Assembly: GCF_000378405.1 (NCBI RefSeq) | Contig: NZ_KB899637.1 | Location: 492,050 to 556,049 of the forward strand | Source: Succinimonas amylolytica DSM 2873 | GTDB lineage: Bacteria > Pseudomonadota > Gammaproteobacteria > Enterobacterales > Succinivibrionaceae | DNA: 64,000 nt | Reading direction: 5' to 3' | In this document: positions 34,878-43,407 of the stretch, piece by piece | Layout of the letters: each line of letters begins with the position of its first letter | Position numbering within the stretch: position 1 is the stretch's first letter | The notes under the pieces: generated by a model | What the model was told of the DNA's origin: nothing | Database searches by the model: none | The model's input: the letters and a program-made list of their open reading frames with translations, nothing else | Program-made: the position numbers and the translations under genes

Positions 34878-35336
34878 CTAAAGTTCATTATCTGCATTTG
34901 CGATTTTTGATTTTAATGTTTCTTCCAGGATGGTGAACGTCGCAATGAAACTGTCCCGTATTAGGGACACAAGTTCATCAGCCTCGTTTTCATTGTATAC
35001 ATGGGCGGAGAGATTTCTCTTTTTTAGCATCAGCAGCCATGTTGCAGAATCAGAAATAAAGCCAACCTTGTAGGCAAGCTGAAGAGTCTCTCTAGGGGGC
35101 CAAATATCAGCTCCTTCTACGCCATGAATTCTCAGTACTTCCTGAAGAGCTTTCCAGGAAAGCTCAAATGTCAGGTTGAACTGAGCTATTACTCCGGTTC
35201 TGTATATTTCGCTTTCTGTGGTCTGCTTAAAATCAGCCTTAATTTCCACCGCTACTTCGCGGCATTGTAGCACAGCCATTTTTTCAGACTGTGCCCCGGT
35301 TGTAAAATTTATTAGCAAGCCTGTGTTATCCGGCAT
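34878..35336 (-). CDS. HEPN-domain protein, HI0074/HepT-like, without an MNT partner
   Basis: A 152-residue four-helix HEPN protein of the 'nucleotidyltransferase substrate-binding' (HI0074) group. VIAQFNLTFELSWKALQEVL is the conserved first helix pair. KKRNLSAHVYNE near residue 108 contains the RX4HXY ribonuclease motif of HepT toxins. Such proteins normally sit beside a MNT nucleotidyltransferase antitoxin, but neither flank (34.59-34.87 or 35.34-35.58 kb) encodes one. It may be an orphan, or be held in check by a distant protein. No strong SD precedes ATG 35336; a second in-frame ATG follows about 20 codons later. AT content is higher than neighbours. Confidence 0.8.
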   Translation of the reverse strand: MPDNTGLLINFTTGAQSEKMAVLQCREVAVEIKADFKQTTESEIYRTGVIAQFNLTFELSWKALQEVLRIHGVEGADIWPPRETLQLAYKVGFISDSATWLLMLKKRNLSAHVYNENEADELVSLIRDSFIATFTILEETLKSKIANADNEL

Positions 35337-35578
35337 TGGTCAGTATTGACGTTTCCAGAAATCCTGCTGTCCATAAATGCCCATCCGGAAAATTATGTCA
35401 GAAATTAACGTTTTTGGCACGGTGTTCGGACTTTCCGTCCCGGATCATGATATTCTTTGAAGGATGACAGTGTCAGGAACGTTTCCGGACATGACTTAGA
35501 GGGGACTCCAGGGCTATTCCGGAGTGCCGGAACAGTGCTGGGCGGTACGGAGTGTAATTGCGGAGGGATGGCAGGCCT

Positions 35579-36496
35579 ATGGAAAGTACAGCTGACAGGG
35601 GCACCGAAAGCAAGGTTTCCGTAAAGGTTGTTTTTTTGGGCGTGGCGACTTTTTTTCTGAGCGTTGCGATGGCTGTTTTTTGCAGCAATACCGCAGATCT
35701 TCCTGGTGCTTCAGTAGTTATCGAGGGACTTCCGGAGATTCGCGAGTTTGCCGTTCTGGATGCGGCCGGGGTGCTGTCGCCGGAGACTCATGATTATTTC
35801 AACCGGGAATCCCGGAAGCTCCAGCTTAAGAACGGCGGCGAGATTTTTGTAGCGACCTTCAGGACTCTTCCGGAATATGCTGCTACCGGTATACAGACCC
35901 GTGCTCCGAACATTAATGAACTGGCCACCTTTCTTTTTAATAAAATCGGGCTGGGGAGCCGGGAACGCAACAACGGGGCCCTGATCCTCTTTACCACCGA
36001 GACGCCGCATGTGGTACTGCGTACTGGCAGCGGCCTTGAGTCCTGCATTCCGGACTCCATGGCCGGCAGAATACTGGATGACTATGCGACGGAAGACATG
36101 AGAGCCAGGAGATGGAACAATGCCGCGGTTAAAACCTGGAATGCCGTGGCCCGGGAAATCTACCGCTGCTACCGGAACGAGATTCCCGAGAATGTCGGAA
36201 AATCAGATCCGGTTTTCCGGGAAGGAACCTCAAAATTTTATGAAGAGCCCCCAAAGCTAAAGGGCCGGATTGACTCGGGTATCATAAAGGCACCCATCTT
36301 CTTTTTCCTGGCAATCGCGGATGCCTTCCTGCTTTTTGTTTATTTTTTTACCGAGGGCAATATTGCAGGCGGAGGGCGTTCCGGATACCACCGTGGTTTC
36401 AGATTCAGTAGCAGCCATTCCGGCGGGCACCGGAGCAGCAGCCGCGGGGGGAGTCATGGCGGCGGACGCAGCCGTGGCGGCGGGGCCAGCCGCTGA
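35579..36496 (+). CDS. TPM-domain membrane protein (YgcG-like)
   Basis: A 305-residue protein. An N-terminal signal-anchor (about 14-32) is followed by a TPM domain: VLDAAGVLSPETHDYFNRES, GGEIFVATFRTLPE, NGALILFTTETPHVVLRTG and GLESCIPDSMAGRILD. A second membrane helix (APIFFFLAIADAFLLFVYFF) lies near residue 240, and the tail is Gly/Ser/His/Arg-rich. TPM domains act in envelope processes such as photosystem repair in plants; the bacterial role is unclear. GGAGGG 11 bases upstream favours ATG 35579; a TTG at 35558 lies before it. Confidence 0.78.
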   Translation: MESTADRGTESKVSVKVVFLGVATFFLSVAMAVFCSNTADLPGASVVIEGLPEIREFAVLDAAGVLSPETHDYFNRESRKLQLKNGGEIFVATFRTLPEYAATGIQTRAPNINELATFLFNKIGLGSRERNNGALILFTTETPHVVLRTGSGLESCIPDSMAGRILDDYATEDMRARRWNNAAVKTWNAVAREIYRCYRNEIPENVGKSDPVFREGTSKFYEEPPKLKGRIDSGIIKAPIFFFLAIADAFLLFVYFFTEGNIAGGGRSGYHRGFRFSSSHSGGHRSSSRGGSHGGGRSRGGGASR

Positions 36497-36764
36497 CAGC
36501 CTTCAGTCTGGCATTGCAGATTTCATAATTGTCAGAGTGGCATTCCGGAATGTCAGAAAAAAGTATCAGAAGCAGGTATCATAAACAGGGAGCCGTTTAC
36601 ATTGGACCTGCCGGCCTGAGGCAGGAGGATTCTGAGAGCTGGCCGGATCCGGGGAATGCCCAGGCGGTAAATGCTAAACTGCAGCGCAGCTGGTCTGTAT
36701 TTCCGGATAGCTGCCGGTGGCGCGATACCGGATTTGAAGGACTACGCACCGGAGAAAAGCAGAA

Positions 36765-37298
36765 ATGGAATACACGCATCATTATGACTCCCCGCTTGGC
36801 AGTATCACTTTGGCGTCTTCCGGAGAAGCATTAACCGGATTGTGGTTTGACGGGCAGAAGTATTTTGAGGATTGCCTTGCAGATGAGCATGAGGAAAAAG
36901 CGCTTCCGGTATTTGAACAGACTGACAGATGGCTTGATATCTATTTCAGCGGCAGGGCACCGGATTTTACGCCGCCTCTGAACATGAAGGCTACGGAATT
37001 CCGCAAGGCGGTCTGGGAGATTATGCTTTCCATTCCTTTTGGGCAGACGATGACCTACGGTGAGATTGCCGCACGTCTTGCGAAACAAAAAGGCATTGAA
37101 AAAATGTCCGCACAGGCGGTCGGCGGAGCGGTCGGGCATAACTCTATCTCGCTCATTATTCCCTGCCACCGGGTTGTAGGCACAAACGGCAGCCTGACCG
37201 GATATGCAGGCGGTATTGACAAGAAAGTGAAGCTCCTTGAAATGGAAGGTGCGGATATGAACAGGCTGTTTGTGCCCGGGAAAGGAACGGCACTTTAA
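36765..37298 (+). CDS. ogt: Methylated-DNA-protein cysteine methyltransferase
   Basis: A 177-residue DNA-repair protein that moves the alkyl group from O6-alkylguanine to its own cysteine. The active-site motif IPCHRVVG is near residue 129, preceded by AVGGAVGHNSISLI. TEFRKAVWEIMLSIPFGQTMTYGEIA is the helix-turn-helix start of the family, given at residues 77-102. No Ada-type N-terminal domain. GGAG lies about 12 bases before ATG 36765. The nitroreductase gene follows after 130 bases. Confidence 0.95.
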   Translation: MEYTHHYDSPLGSITLASSGEALTGLWFDGQKYFEDCLADEHEEKALPVFEQTDRWLDIYFSGRAPDFTPPLNMKATEFRKAVWEIMLSIPFGQTMTYGEIAARLAKQKGIEKMSAQAVGGAVGHNSISLIIPCHRVVGTNGSLTGYAGGIDKKVKLLEMEGADMNRLFVPGKGTAL

Positions 37299-37429
37299 GC
37301 ATGCCCTGTGGTCCCGCACTGCCATCACTGACGGCGGGGATAAAGAAAATGAACTGATGGCCAGCTCTGGCGGAACAGGGCCGGTTATTTTCAAGATTGA
37401 AAGAATCGATTATGAGGAGGAATGAGCCA

Positions 37430-37957
37430 GTGAACGAGATTATCAAAGCAATGCAGGAACGCAGGAGCATACGCAGGTTCAAACCGCATATGCCTGCAAA
37501 GGAAGATATTGCGCAAATCATTAATGCGGGTCTGTATGCTGCCAACGGCAGGGGGAAACAGGCAACCATTACGGTGGCCATAACAAACAAAGCCCTGAGG
37601 GACCGGCTGGCTGCGGATAATTGCAGAATCGGCGGCTGGAAGGAGGGCTTTGATCCCTTCTATGGAGCTCCGGTCATCCTGATCGTGCTTGCAGACAGGA
37701 ACTGTGCGACCCGTGTATATGACGGAAGCCTTGTCATGGGAAACATGATGCTGGCGGCACATTCACTGGGTCTTGGCAGCATCTGGATTCATCGGGCAAA
37801 GGAAGAATTCGAGATGCCGGATTACCAGAAGATATTAGAGGATCTTGGTGTTACAGGCGAATGGGAAGGGATAGCTCATTGTGCAGTGGGGTATATTGAC
37901 GGAGATATGCCTAAGGCCGCAAAACGAAAAGACGGCAGAGTATTCTGGGCAGAATGA
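37430..37957 (+). CDS. Nitroreductase-family flavoprotein
   Basis: About 175 residues of the FMN-dependent nitroreductase fold. ERRSIRRFKPH at the N-terminus is the FMN phosphate-binding segment, and GAPVILIVLADR, GNMMLAAHSLGLGSIW and HCAVGYIDGD follow in the standard order. It probably reduces quinones or nitro compounds with NAD(P)H. AGGAGG at 37415-37420 is nine bases before GTG 37430, so that start is preferred; ATG 37412 is in frame but overlaps the SD. Confidence 0.88.
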   Translation: MNEIIKAMQERRSIRRFKPHMPAKEDIAQIINAGLYAANGRGKQATITVAITNKALRDRLAADNCRIGGWKEGFDPFYGAPVILIVLADRNCATRVYDGSLVMGNMMLAAHSLGLGSIWIHRAKEEFEMPDYQKILEDLGVTGEWEGIAHCAVGYIDGDMPKAAKRKDGRVFWAE

Positions 37958-38169
37958 TAGATTCCTGCTGGTGTGATTATTCAGCCAGCCGGTGGGAAAT
38001 CAAAACACTATAGTGGCATGTAAAGACTGCTCATCTGGCCGTTTTTACGAATTTTGCGGATAGATGAAAGTATAGGGACCGGGCAAAACCTTCGTTTTTC
38101 AGGTTCAGATATCTTTTTGCTGTCCGGGGTGCTGATCAGGAAAATTTTTGAGAATACAGGTGAACAGCA

Positions 38170-38836
38170 ATGTATTTTTCAAAGCACAATGAAAAAACTG
38201 TCTATATAAATCATTACAGGCTGCTTGAGGTGGAAGGAGAGGGGGAGCTTTGCAGGGAAGACGCTGAAGCATGGCCAACAATGGATGATGACTGGCGAAA
38301 TCAGTACACCATTCTGAGTGTCAAAGAAGGAATAACCGGACTTGGAGACGGATATCTGGAGTCTTTTCCGAACATCAGCTGCCTTATTCTCAGCAGGACT
38401 GTGGAAGCAGTTGCCACTACGCCGAAGCATGATAAAAGAATGCGTAAAAACAAGGTTCTTATACGCGGCGAGTATGGCACCTTCGCTGAGAAATTTGCCT
38501 GTGATAAAGGTCTGAAGTTCCTGCACTGCGACATCCCGCTCGCTGTTGATGATCTTGAGGAGCATCATGAGCACGACATCATTACTCTGCATTACTCTGC
38601 GTTTTCATGAAAAGGGCTCTCCGGATATTCACTATAACTGCTTTACGCCGGGAAGCTCCGCCGGCAGCTATGGCGGAGGAGAGTATGCTAATAAGCTCCC
38701 GAAAGATTTCTACGCAGGGTGTTCACTGGAGGATTTTGCAGCTAATTTTCCGGAGCGTCTGCGTGAACAGCTGCTGGCAAATGAAATGCTCCGCCGGTTT
38801 CTGGAGGCGGCTAACAGCCGAAGAAAAAAATCTTAG
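38170..38836 (+). pseudogene. Hypothetical protein interrupted by a frameshift
   Basis: The first frame (38170-38610, 146 codons) ends TLHYSAFS and a stop. The second, overlapping frame continues HEKGSPDIHYNCFTPGSSAG and runs to 38836. Removing one T from the TTTT run at 38602-38605 joins them smoothly as LHYSAFHEKGSPD, giving a protein of about 221 residues. ITGLGDGYLESFPNISCLILS resembles a leucine-rich repeat. The conserved-looking GSYGGGEYANKLPKDFYAGCSL in the second frame argues both parts are coding. Family unknown. The lesion may be a real mutation or a homopolymer sequencing error. Confidence 0.6.
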
Positions 38837-38993
38837 ACTGCTTCTGAGACCCGTCAGGGGAAGCTATAAGCCGTGTCGCTGACAGTGAGTGAAGAAAAAA
38901 TAGAGCGCAATCCATCGGGAGCGCAGAAAATTCCCTTATCCGGCGGCACAGAACCTGTCTGTAAAAGACTCCGGTGATAGATGGCTCAGTGTT

Positions 38994-40235
38994 TCAGCAG
39001 GACTGTTCTCCTGGTAACAGAGTGGCTTTCGAAGACGCTCTGACCGGGGCTGCCGGGAATGATTCAGGAAGCGGGGCGGTGATTATCTCCGGGGGACAGG
39101 GTTCCGCGGCCAGTTTTTTAAGAAACATCTCCCGCACCAGCTTTTCATCCTGCCAGATCCGGGTGGTGTAGCTGTCCAGCCCGTCCAGAAGCTCGAAATT
39201 CACGTTGTTTACGGATTTTTCCAGCATTTCCCGGTATTTTTCCTTTTTGCGGATCTGAAAATACCCGCCGGTTACCAGGCTCATCACACAGGTCCGGACA
39301 TATTCCCCCACGGCGCCGTTCCAGCCCGAGAGGCGGGAGAGCTTTTCCCGGGTGACCTTCGCAATATCGACTTCCTCATGGGCAAGATCAATGCCGGTAT
39401 AGCCTTTGATAACCCCGGCGCTCATGGTGTTTATCTGCGTCATCTTTTCCTGAAAACGGCTGTAAATCCGTTTCATTTCCTCCAGATAGAAGGCGGTGGC
39501 CTTTTCCCGGATGGTGTTATGCATTTCCTGTCCGTAGACGGTAAAGACGCCCAGCGAGCCCGAGAGCTCCTCGAACACCTCCATGGTACGTCTTTTGGCG
39601 ATGCTGACCGAAAGCTGCATTTCCTGACGCACGGCAGCAAAAAGATGGCTGAGGAGATTGTCCCGGAGATTGATGCACATTTCCCGGAACAGCTCTTCCC
39701 GTCCCTGAACCTGAGTGGTAGTGCCGTTTCTGAGCTTCTGGCTTACCGCCTCCACCGGGATGGCTGCCAGGTCCGGATAGAGACTCAGAAGCGCTGTGCG
39801 CATGCTTTCCTTCTGACGGTCGGTGCAGAGTCCCCAGCGGGTGAGGGCGAAGATGATCCGCACTCCCTTCTGCCGGAGCTCGCTGAGCACCTGCTCCTGC
39901 TCAAAATCGTCCGGACGGGATTTCCGGGCATCGCAGCAGTAGATTACCGTATGAAACCAGTCGGCGATGTCCGGACTCTGATCGCAGTCCCGCATGGCGG
40001 AGTACAGATCCGCCTTCCAGTCAGCGGCACGGTTCGACTCCAGTCCCCAGCTGTCAAATACGGATACCTGCATATCATTCCAGAGAAAGGGCGGATGCCG
40101 GTGCAGACCGCGTTCCGTTACCGGCTTTCCTACCCGGGCAATGGCAATATTCCGCCCGTAGAGATAGTTTACCAGGGCAGATTTGCCGGAACCGGTCTTT
40201 CCGAGAATAAGTACATTGGTGTTAAAGGTGCTCAC
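38994..40235 (-). CDS. P-loop GTPase (dynamin/YfjP-related), unknown role
   Basis: A 413-residue protein. GKTGSGKSALVNYLYG at residues 12-27 is the Walker A loop; DSWGLES is the switch II DxxG; ALTRWGLCTD stands where NKxD is expected, so the base-recognition motif is divergent. TVIYCCDARKSRP precedes it. The C-terminal two-thirds is helical and has no recognised domain; an 'AAxSVxKEV'-like segment and amphipathic stretches may contact membrane or partners. It is divergent from the exonuclease pair with about 670 bases between. The function cannot be named. Confidence 0.72.
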   Translation of the reverse strand: MSTFNTNVLILGKTGSGKSALVNYLYGRNIAIARVGKPVTERGLHRHPPFLWNDMQVSVFDSWGLESNRAADWKADLYSAMRDCDQSPDIADWFHTVIYCCDARKSRPDDFEQEQVLSELRQKGVRIIFALTRWGLCTDRQKESMRTALLSLYPDLAAIPVEAVSQKLRNGTTTQVQGREELFREMCINLRDNLLSHLFAAVRQEMQLSVSIAKRRTMEVFEELSGSLGVFTVYGQEMHNTIREKATAFYLEEMKRIYSRFQEKMTQINTMSAGVIKGYTGIDLAHEEVDIAKVTREKLSRLSGWNGAVGEYVRTCVMSLVTGGYFQIRKKEKYREMLEKSVNNVNFELLDGLDSYTTRIWQDEKLVREMFLKKLAAEPCPPEIITAPLPESFPAAPVRASSKATLLPGEQSC

Positions 40236-40902
40236 TGTTTTCCTCTGTTCGGCATGGCTGGGGATGTTTTCGGGGCTGGTTGCGGAGGCGCCTTCCGGGA
40301 GAGAGCTTCATTTTCTGAGACTCCTCTCTGAATGTTTCCGGAAATGCGGCGGAGTCAATTATATTTTGAAGCGGCGGATCCTGCCGGTAAATCGGACTAT
40401 TGTTTGAAGGATTACACAGTTTTTATGCGGAGGACGGCACTGCGGGGCAGGATTCCCGGAAATCCGGAAGCCCCTGAAGAGTTCTTCCCGGAAATACGCT
40501 GGCAGACCGGATTTTTATGTTGTATTTTTAAACGGATAGGTTTTATTATAAGTTTGTTATATTTGATTTAAAAATATTGTAAAAAAGTTGACTAACGAGC
40601 TAGTTTTTATTGAAAATCTGTAATAAATTGGTAGAATTACCGGTGCTGGCAGAATCCGGCCTTCCGACTGGGCTTCTGGCGCAGGACGGATTTTACGGAG
40701 ATTGTGCCCTGGTTTACAAAAGAACGTGCTTTTTTTCTGCAAAAAGCTAGAATTACGAGTTAATCTGAGCAGAAGGCCGTTACTGAAGACAAATACTCCG
40801 GCAGCGGCAAGGGAATTGATACAGAGGTCTGCAGCGGTACGGAAACCATGCTTACAGAAGATTGCGCTGATTGGTGCTGCAGGCGGTTAATGGAGGCTTT
40901 AT
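40236..40902. promoter_or_regulatory. Divergent region between GTPase and exonuclease genes
   Basis: No gene supported. The best promoter is TTGAAA (40610-40615) with TGGTAGAAT (-10 TAGAAT at 40632-40637, extended TGG), 16 bases apart, about 265 bases before the exonuclease start. A second TTGACT lies at 40588-40593. Confidence 0.5.
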
Positions 40903-41856
40903 ATGACAGATTCCGACAAGATTGAACACTTTCCTCTGGAGATTCTTCCGGAGATTCAGGCAAATCCCGGGGGCTACCGGCTTCTGGAGCGGGTGCCGTT
41001 TTCAGATTACGATGAGGAGTCCAATTATCCGGTGGTGCTGGGCCCCGAGGCTCCGGATGAAAAATCCCTGATTATTCTGGATACGGAAACCACCGGGCTG
41101 GAGCTGGACAGTGCCCAGATTATCGAGCTGGGCATGGTGAAGGTGAAGTACTCAATTCACGAGGCCCGGATTACCAGGATCGTTTCGGTATATGACGCTT
41201 TCGAGCAGCCGGAGGAGCCAATTCCCGAGCTCATTACCAGAATTACCGGCATTGACAACAGCATGGTGGAGGGGCGGCATTTTGATGAAGCCCGCGTAAT
41301 GAAGTATTTTCAGGACAGTCCGCTGGTGGTGGCACACAATGCCACCATGGACCGGGGGTTCGTGGAAAAGCGTTTTTCCCCGCTCTTTGCCAGCATGAAT
41401 CTCAGGCTTCCCTGGGCCTGCACCGTGAACGATGTGGACTGGCACAGGCTGTTTCCCGGAATTGCCTCCCGGAAGCAGGAGTATCTTCTGAACCAGCGGG
41501 GCTACTTTTATGATGCGCACCGGGCCATAAATGACTGTCTGGCGCTTCTTTGGCTGCTTCATACCACCCCCGGGGTGATGGTGTCGCTGCTTCAGAATGC
41601 CCGCCGCCGGAATCTGGCTCTCAGAGTCGGGGCCGGCGGAAATACCTGGAATCACCGGGATGCCTTCAGGGACTTTGGTTACCGTTATGTCAGATTCCGC
41701 AATGCCTGGGAGAAAATCTGCCAGGATCAGAACGAGGTGAACCGGGAGCTGGAAATGCTCCGGGGGCAGATGCTGATTCCTGATGCCCAGATTCAGGTTT
41801 CCGTTCTGGATGCCTACACCCGTTACCGGGACAAGCTGGAGGCTCTCGGGCGGTGA
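40903..41856 (+). CDS. DEDDh 3'-5' exonuclease (DnaQ-like)
   Basis: A 317-residue exonuclease of the DnaQ fold. LDTETTGLE supplies Asp60 and Glu62; HNATMDRGF supplies Asp150; AHRAINDCLAL supplies His206 and Asp211, so all five DEDDh residues are present. A helical C-terminal domain ends with FGYRYVRFRNAWEKICQDQ, a region seen in small RNA or DNA exonucleases. An N-terminal 55-residue extension precedes the catalytic fold. ATG 40903 has GGAGG 12 bases upstream. It is followed 89 bases on by its degenerate paralogue. Confidence 0.88.
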   Translation: MTDSDKIEHFPLEILPEIQANPGGYRLLERVPFSDYDEESNYPVVLGPEAPDEKSLIILDTETTGLELDSAQIIELGMVKVKYSIHEARITRIVSVYDAFEQPEEPIPELITRITGIDNSMVEGRHFDEARVMKYFQDSPLVVAHNATMDRGFVEKRFSPLFASMNLRLPWACTVNDVDWHRLFPGIASRKQEYLLNQRGYFYDAHRAINDCLALLWLLHTTPGVMVSLLQNARRRNLALRVGAGGNTWNHRDAFRDFGYRYVRFRNAWEKICQDQNEVNRELEMLRGQMLIPDAQIQVSVLDAYTRYRDKLEALGR

Positions 41857-41945
41857 CGGGCGGCACCGCCTGCCCCGCAGGAGAAACATGAAAGAAGAAA
41901 AAAACGAGAAAAGACAGAGAAAGGACATAAGAGAGAGTGGCAGAA

Positions 41946-42869
41946 ATGACAGAAAGCATTGCAAGGCAGTTTCCCCTGGATCGGATTCCCGCTATCCGGG
42001 AGCATCCCGAGAATTTCCGGCTGGAGATTGAGATTCCCTTTATGAGATTTGCCGGCGCGAATCAGAAGCTTCCCATTGAGCTTGGCCGGCCTTCGGATAA
42101 TCCGGATCCGCTGCGCAGCATGGTAATTCTTTCCGAGGATATCCAGGCTCGGGACGGCCGGATGTACGGACTTGCCATGCTGCGGGTTTCGTATGACCGC
42201 TATACCTCGAAGCTGGTAAGTATTGACCGGATCTGGAGCGGCCTCGAGAATCCCCCGGAAAATGTCCGCGAGAATCAGGACCTCTATACCACCGCCGCCC
42301 GGAAATTCGATGACGAGGAGGTGCGGGAGATGTTCCGGAAGGAACCCCGTACCGGAGGAGTAGCTCCCTTTGCGGTGTCACTCCTTCCGTATACCGAAAG
42401 GCCTCCCTTTGACATCCGCTTCCCGGAACTGGGGGCGGTATCGTGGGTAACGGGCGGCCGGGGCTTTCCCTGGGCGGAGCTGGACGAGGATCTGCCGGCA
42501 CAGTTTTCCAGCATGCATCTCCTGTGTCTGAACAAAAGGGTGTTCTTTAATGAAAGAACACCGGTGGATCGCTGCCTGGCACTTCTGTGGTTTGTCAGCA
42601 TGGTTCCGGGAGCCCTGGAGCACATGGTTCAGGAGGCGGATTCCGCAGCCAGCACCATTCAGGTAAGGAATTGCTTTAATCAGAAGGAGGAGCTTAAGCA
42701 GCGCCGGTTCAGATGGAGCGGGGAGGATCGCTGCTGGAGCAAGACCGTTTATACTGAAAAGGAGCTTCAGGAGGAGCTGGAGGCGGTCCGGGACATCATG
42801 ATGGATCCTGATGACCGGAATGTCCGTATTATTGAGAGTGCTCCCTGGGAGCGCTACCGGAAGCGCTGA
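41946..42869 (+). CDS. Inactive paralogue of the upstream exonuclease
   Basis: A 307-residue protein that follows its neighbour along its full length: FPLDRIPAIREHPENFRL matches FPLEILPEIQANPGGYRL, and CLALLWFVSMVPG matches CLALLWLLHTTPG. The C-terminal FRWSGEDRCWSKTV aligns with FGYRYVRFRNAWEKI. The catalytic motifs are lost: LDTETTGLE becomes LSEDIQARD, HNATMDRGF becomes LPYTERPPF, and His206/Asp211 are not conserved. So it should be non-catalytic, perhaps a binding or regulatory partner. ATG 41946 follows an AGAGAG stretch; GTG 41937 is in frame. Confidence 0.8.
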   Translation: MTESIARQFPLDRIPAIREHPENFRLEIEIPFMRFAGANQKLPIELGRPSDNPDPLRSMVILSEDIQARDGRMYGLAMLRVSYDRYTSKLVSIDRIWSGLENPPENVRENQDLYTTAARKFDDEEVREMFRKEPRTGGVAPFAVSLLPYTERPPFDIRFPELGAVSWVTGGRGFPWAELDEDLPAQFSSMHLLCLNKRVFFNERTPVDRCLALLWFVSMVPGALEHMVQEADSAASTIQVRNCFNQKEELKQRRFRWSGEDRCWSKTVYTEKELQEELEAVRDIMMDPDDRNVRIIESAPWERYRKR

Positions 42870-43407
42870 AATCAGAGTTTCCGGCGTTTCTGAAAGGAAC
42901 CGGAAAGCCTGTCATGAAGGTGCCCGGAATCCCGGAGCTCCTGAAGAAGGCCCCGGTTCCTTCTTTATTTCTGAATTCAGGGGCGTCGCCTCTGAGCCGG
43001 TCTCCGGAAGCTCCCCCCCGTCCTCAGAGAAATCCCGCAGTTTTTGAAAAGCCAGGGCACCTTTCGGGCTTTTCCTGATTTTTATCCGGTATTTATCAGC
43101 AGTACTGTTTTTTCCGGTTCCCTGACAGCTGACTGGAGCCTGCTGCGATTTTTCATCCTGCGCCGCAGTTTCCCCGGTACCGGCCTCTCCGGGCTTCCGC
43201 GTACTGTTTCTGAAATCATAATGCCGCCTGGATCACATGAGATTCGGCGATTTTGTGACCTTCTGACAGATCTTTGTTACTTCAAATTGATAAACTATCC
43301 GGAATAGGGTGTTTTTCCGGCGTTGCCGGTACCGTCTGGGGATCCGGTTTACATGCCGGGAATCAGAAATTGTTGCAATAAGGTTTTATCAGCCGGATAA
43401 GGTGGCT
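42870..43407. other. Intergenic region with terminator after the exonuclease pair
   Basis: AAGAAGG (42944-42950) and CCTTCTT (42959-42965) form a hairpin followed by TATTTCT, a plausible terminator. The rest holds only featureless short open frames; 43260-43400 is AT-rich and may hold the promoter of the HD-GYP gene. Confidence 0.5.
42944..42972 (+). terminator. Possible terminator after the inactive exonuclease paralogue
   Basis: Seven-base stem AAGAAGG/CCTTCTT with an eight-base loop, then a weak T-rich tail. Confidence 0.5.
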
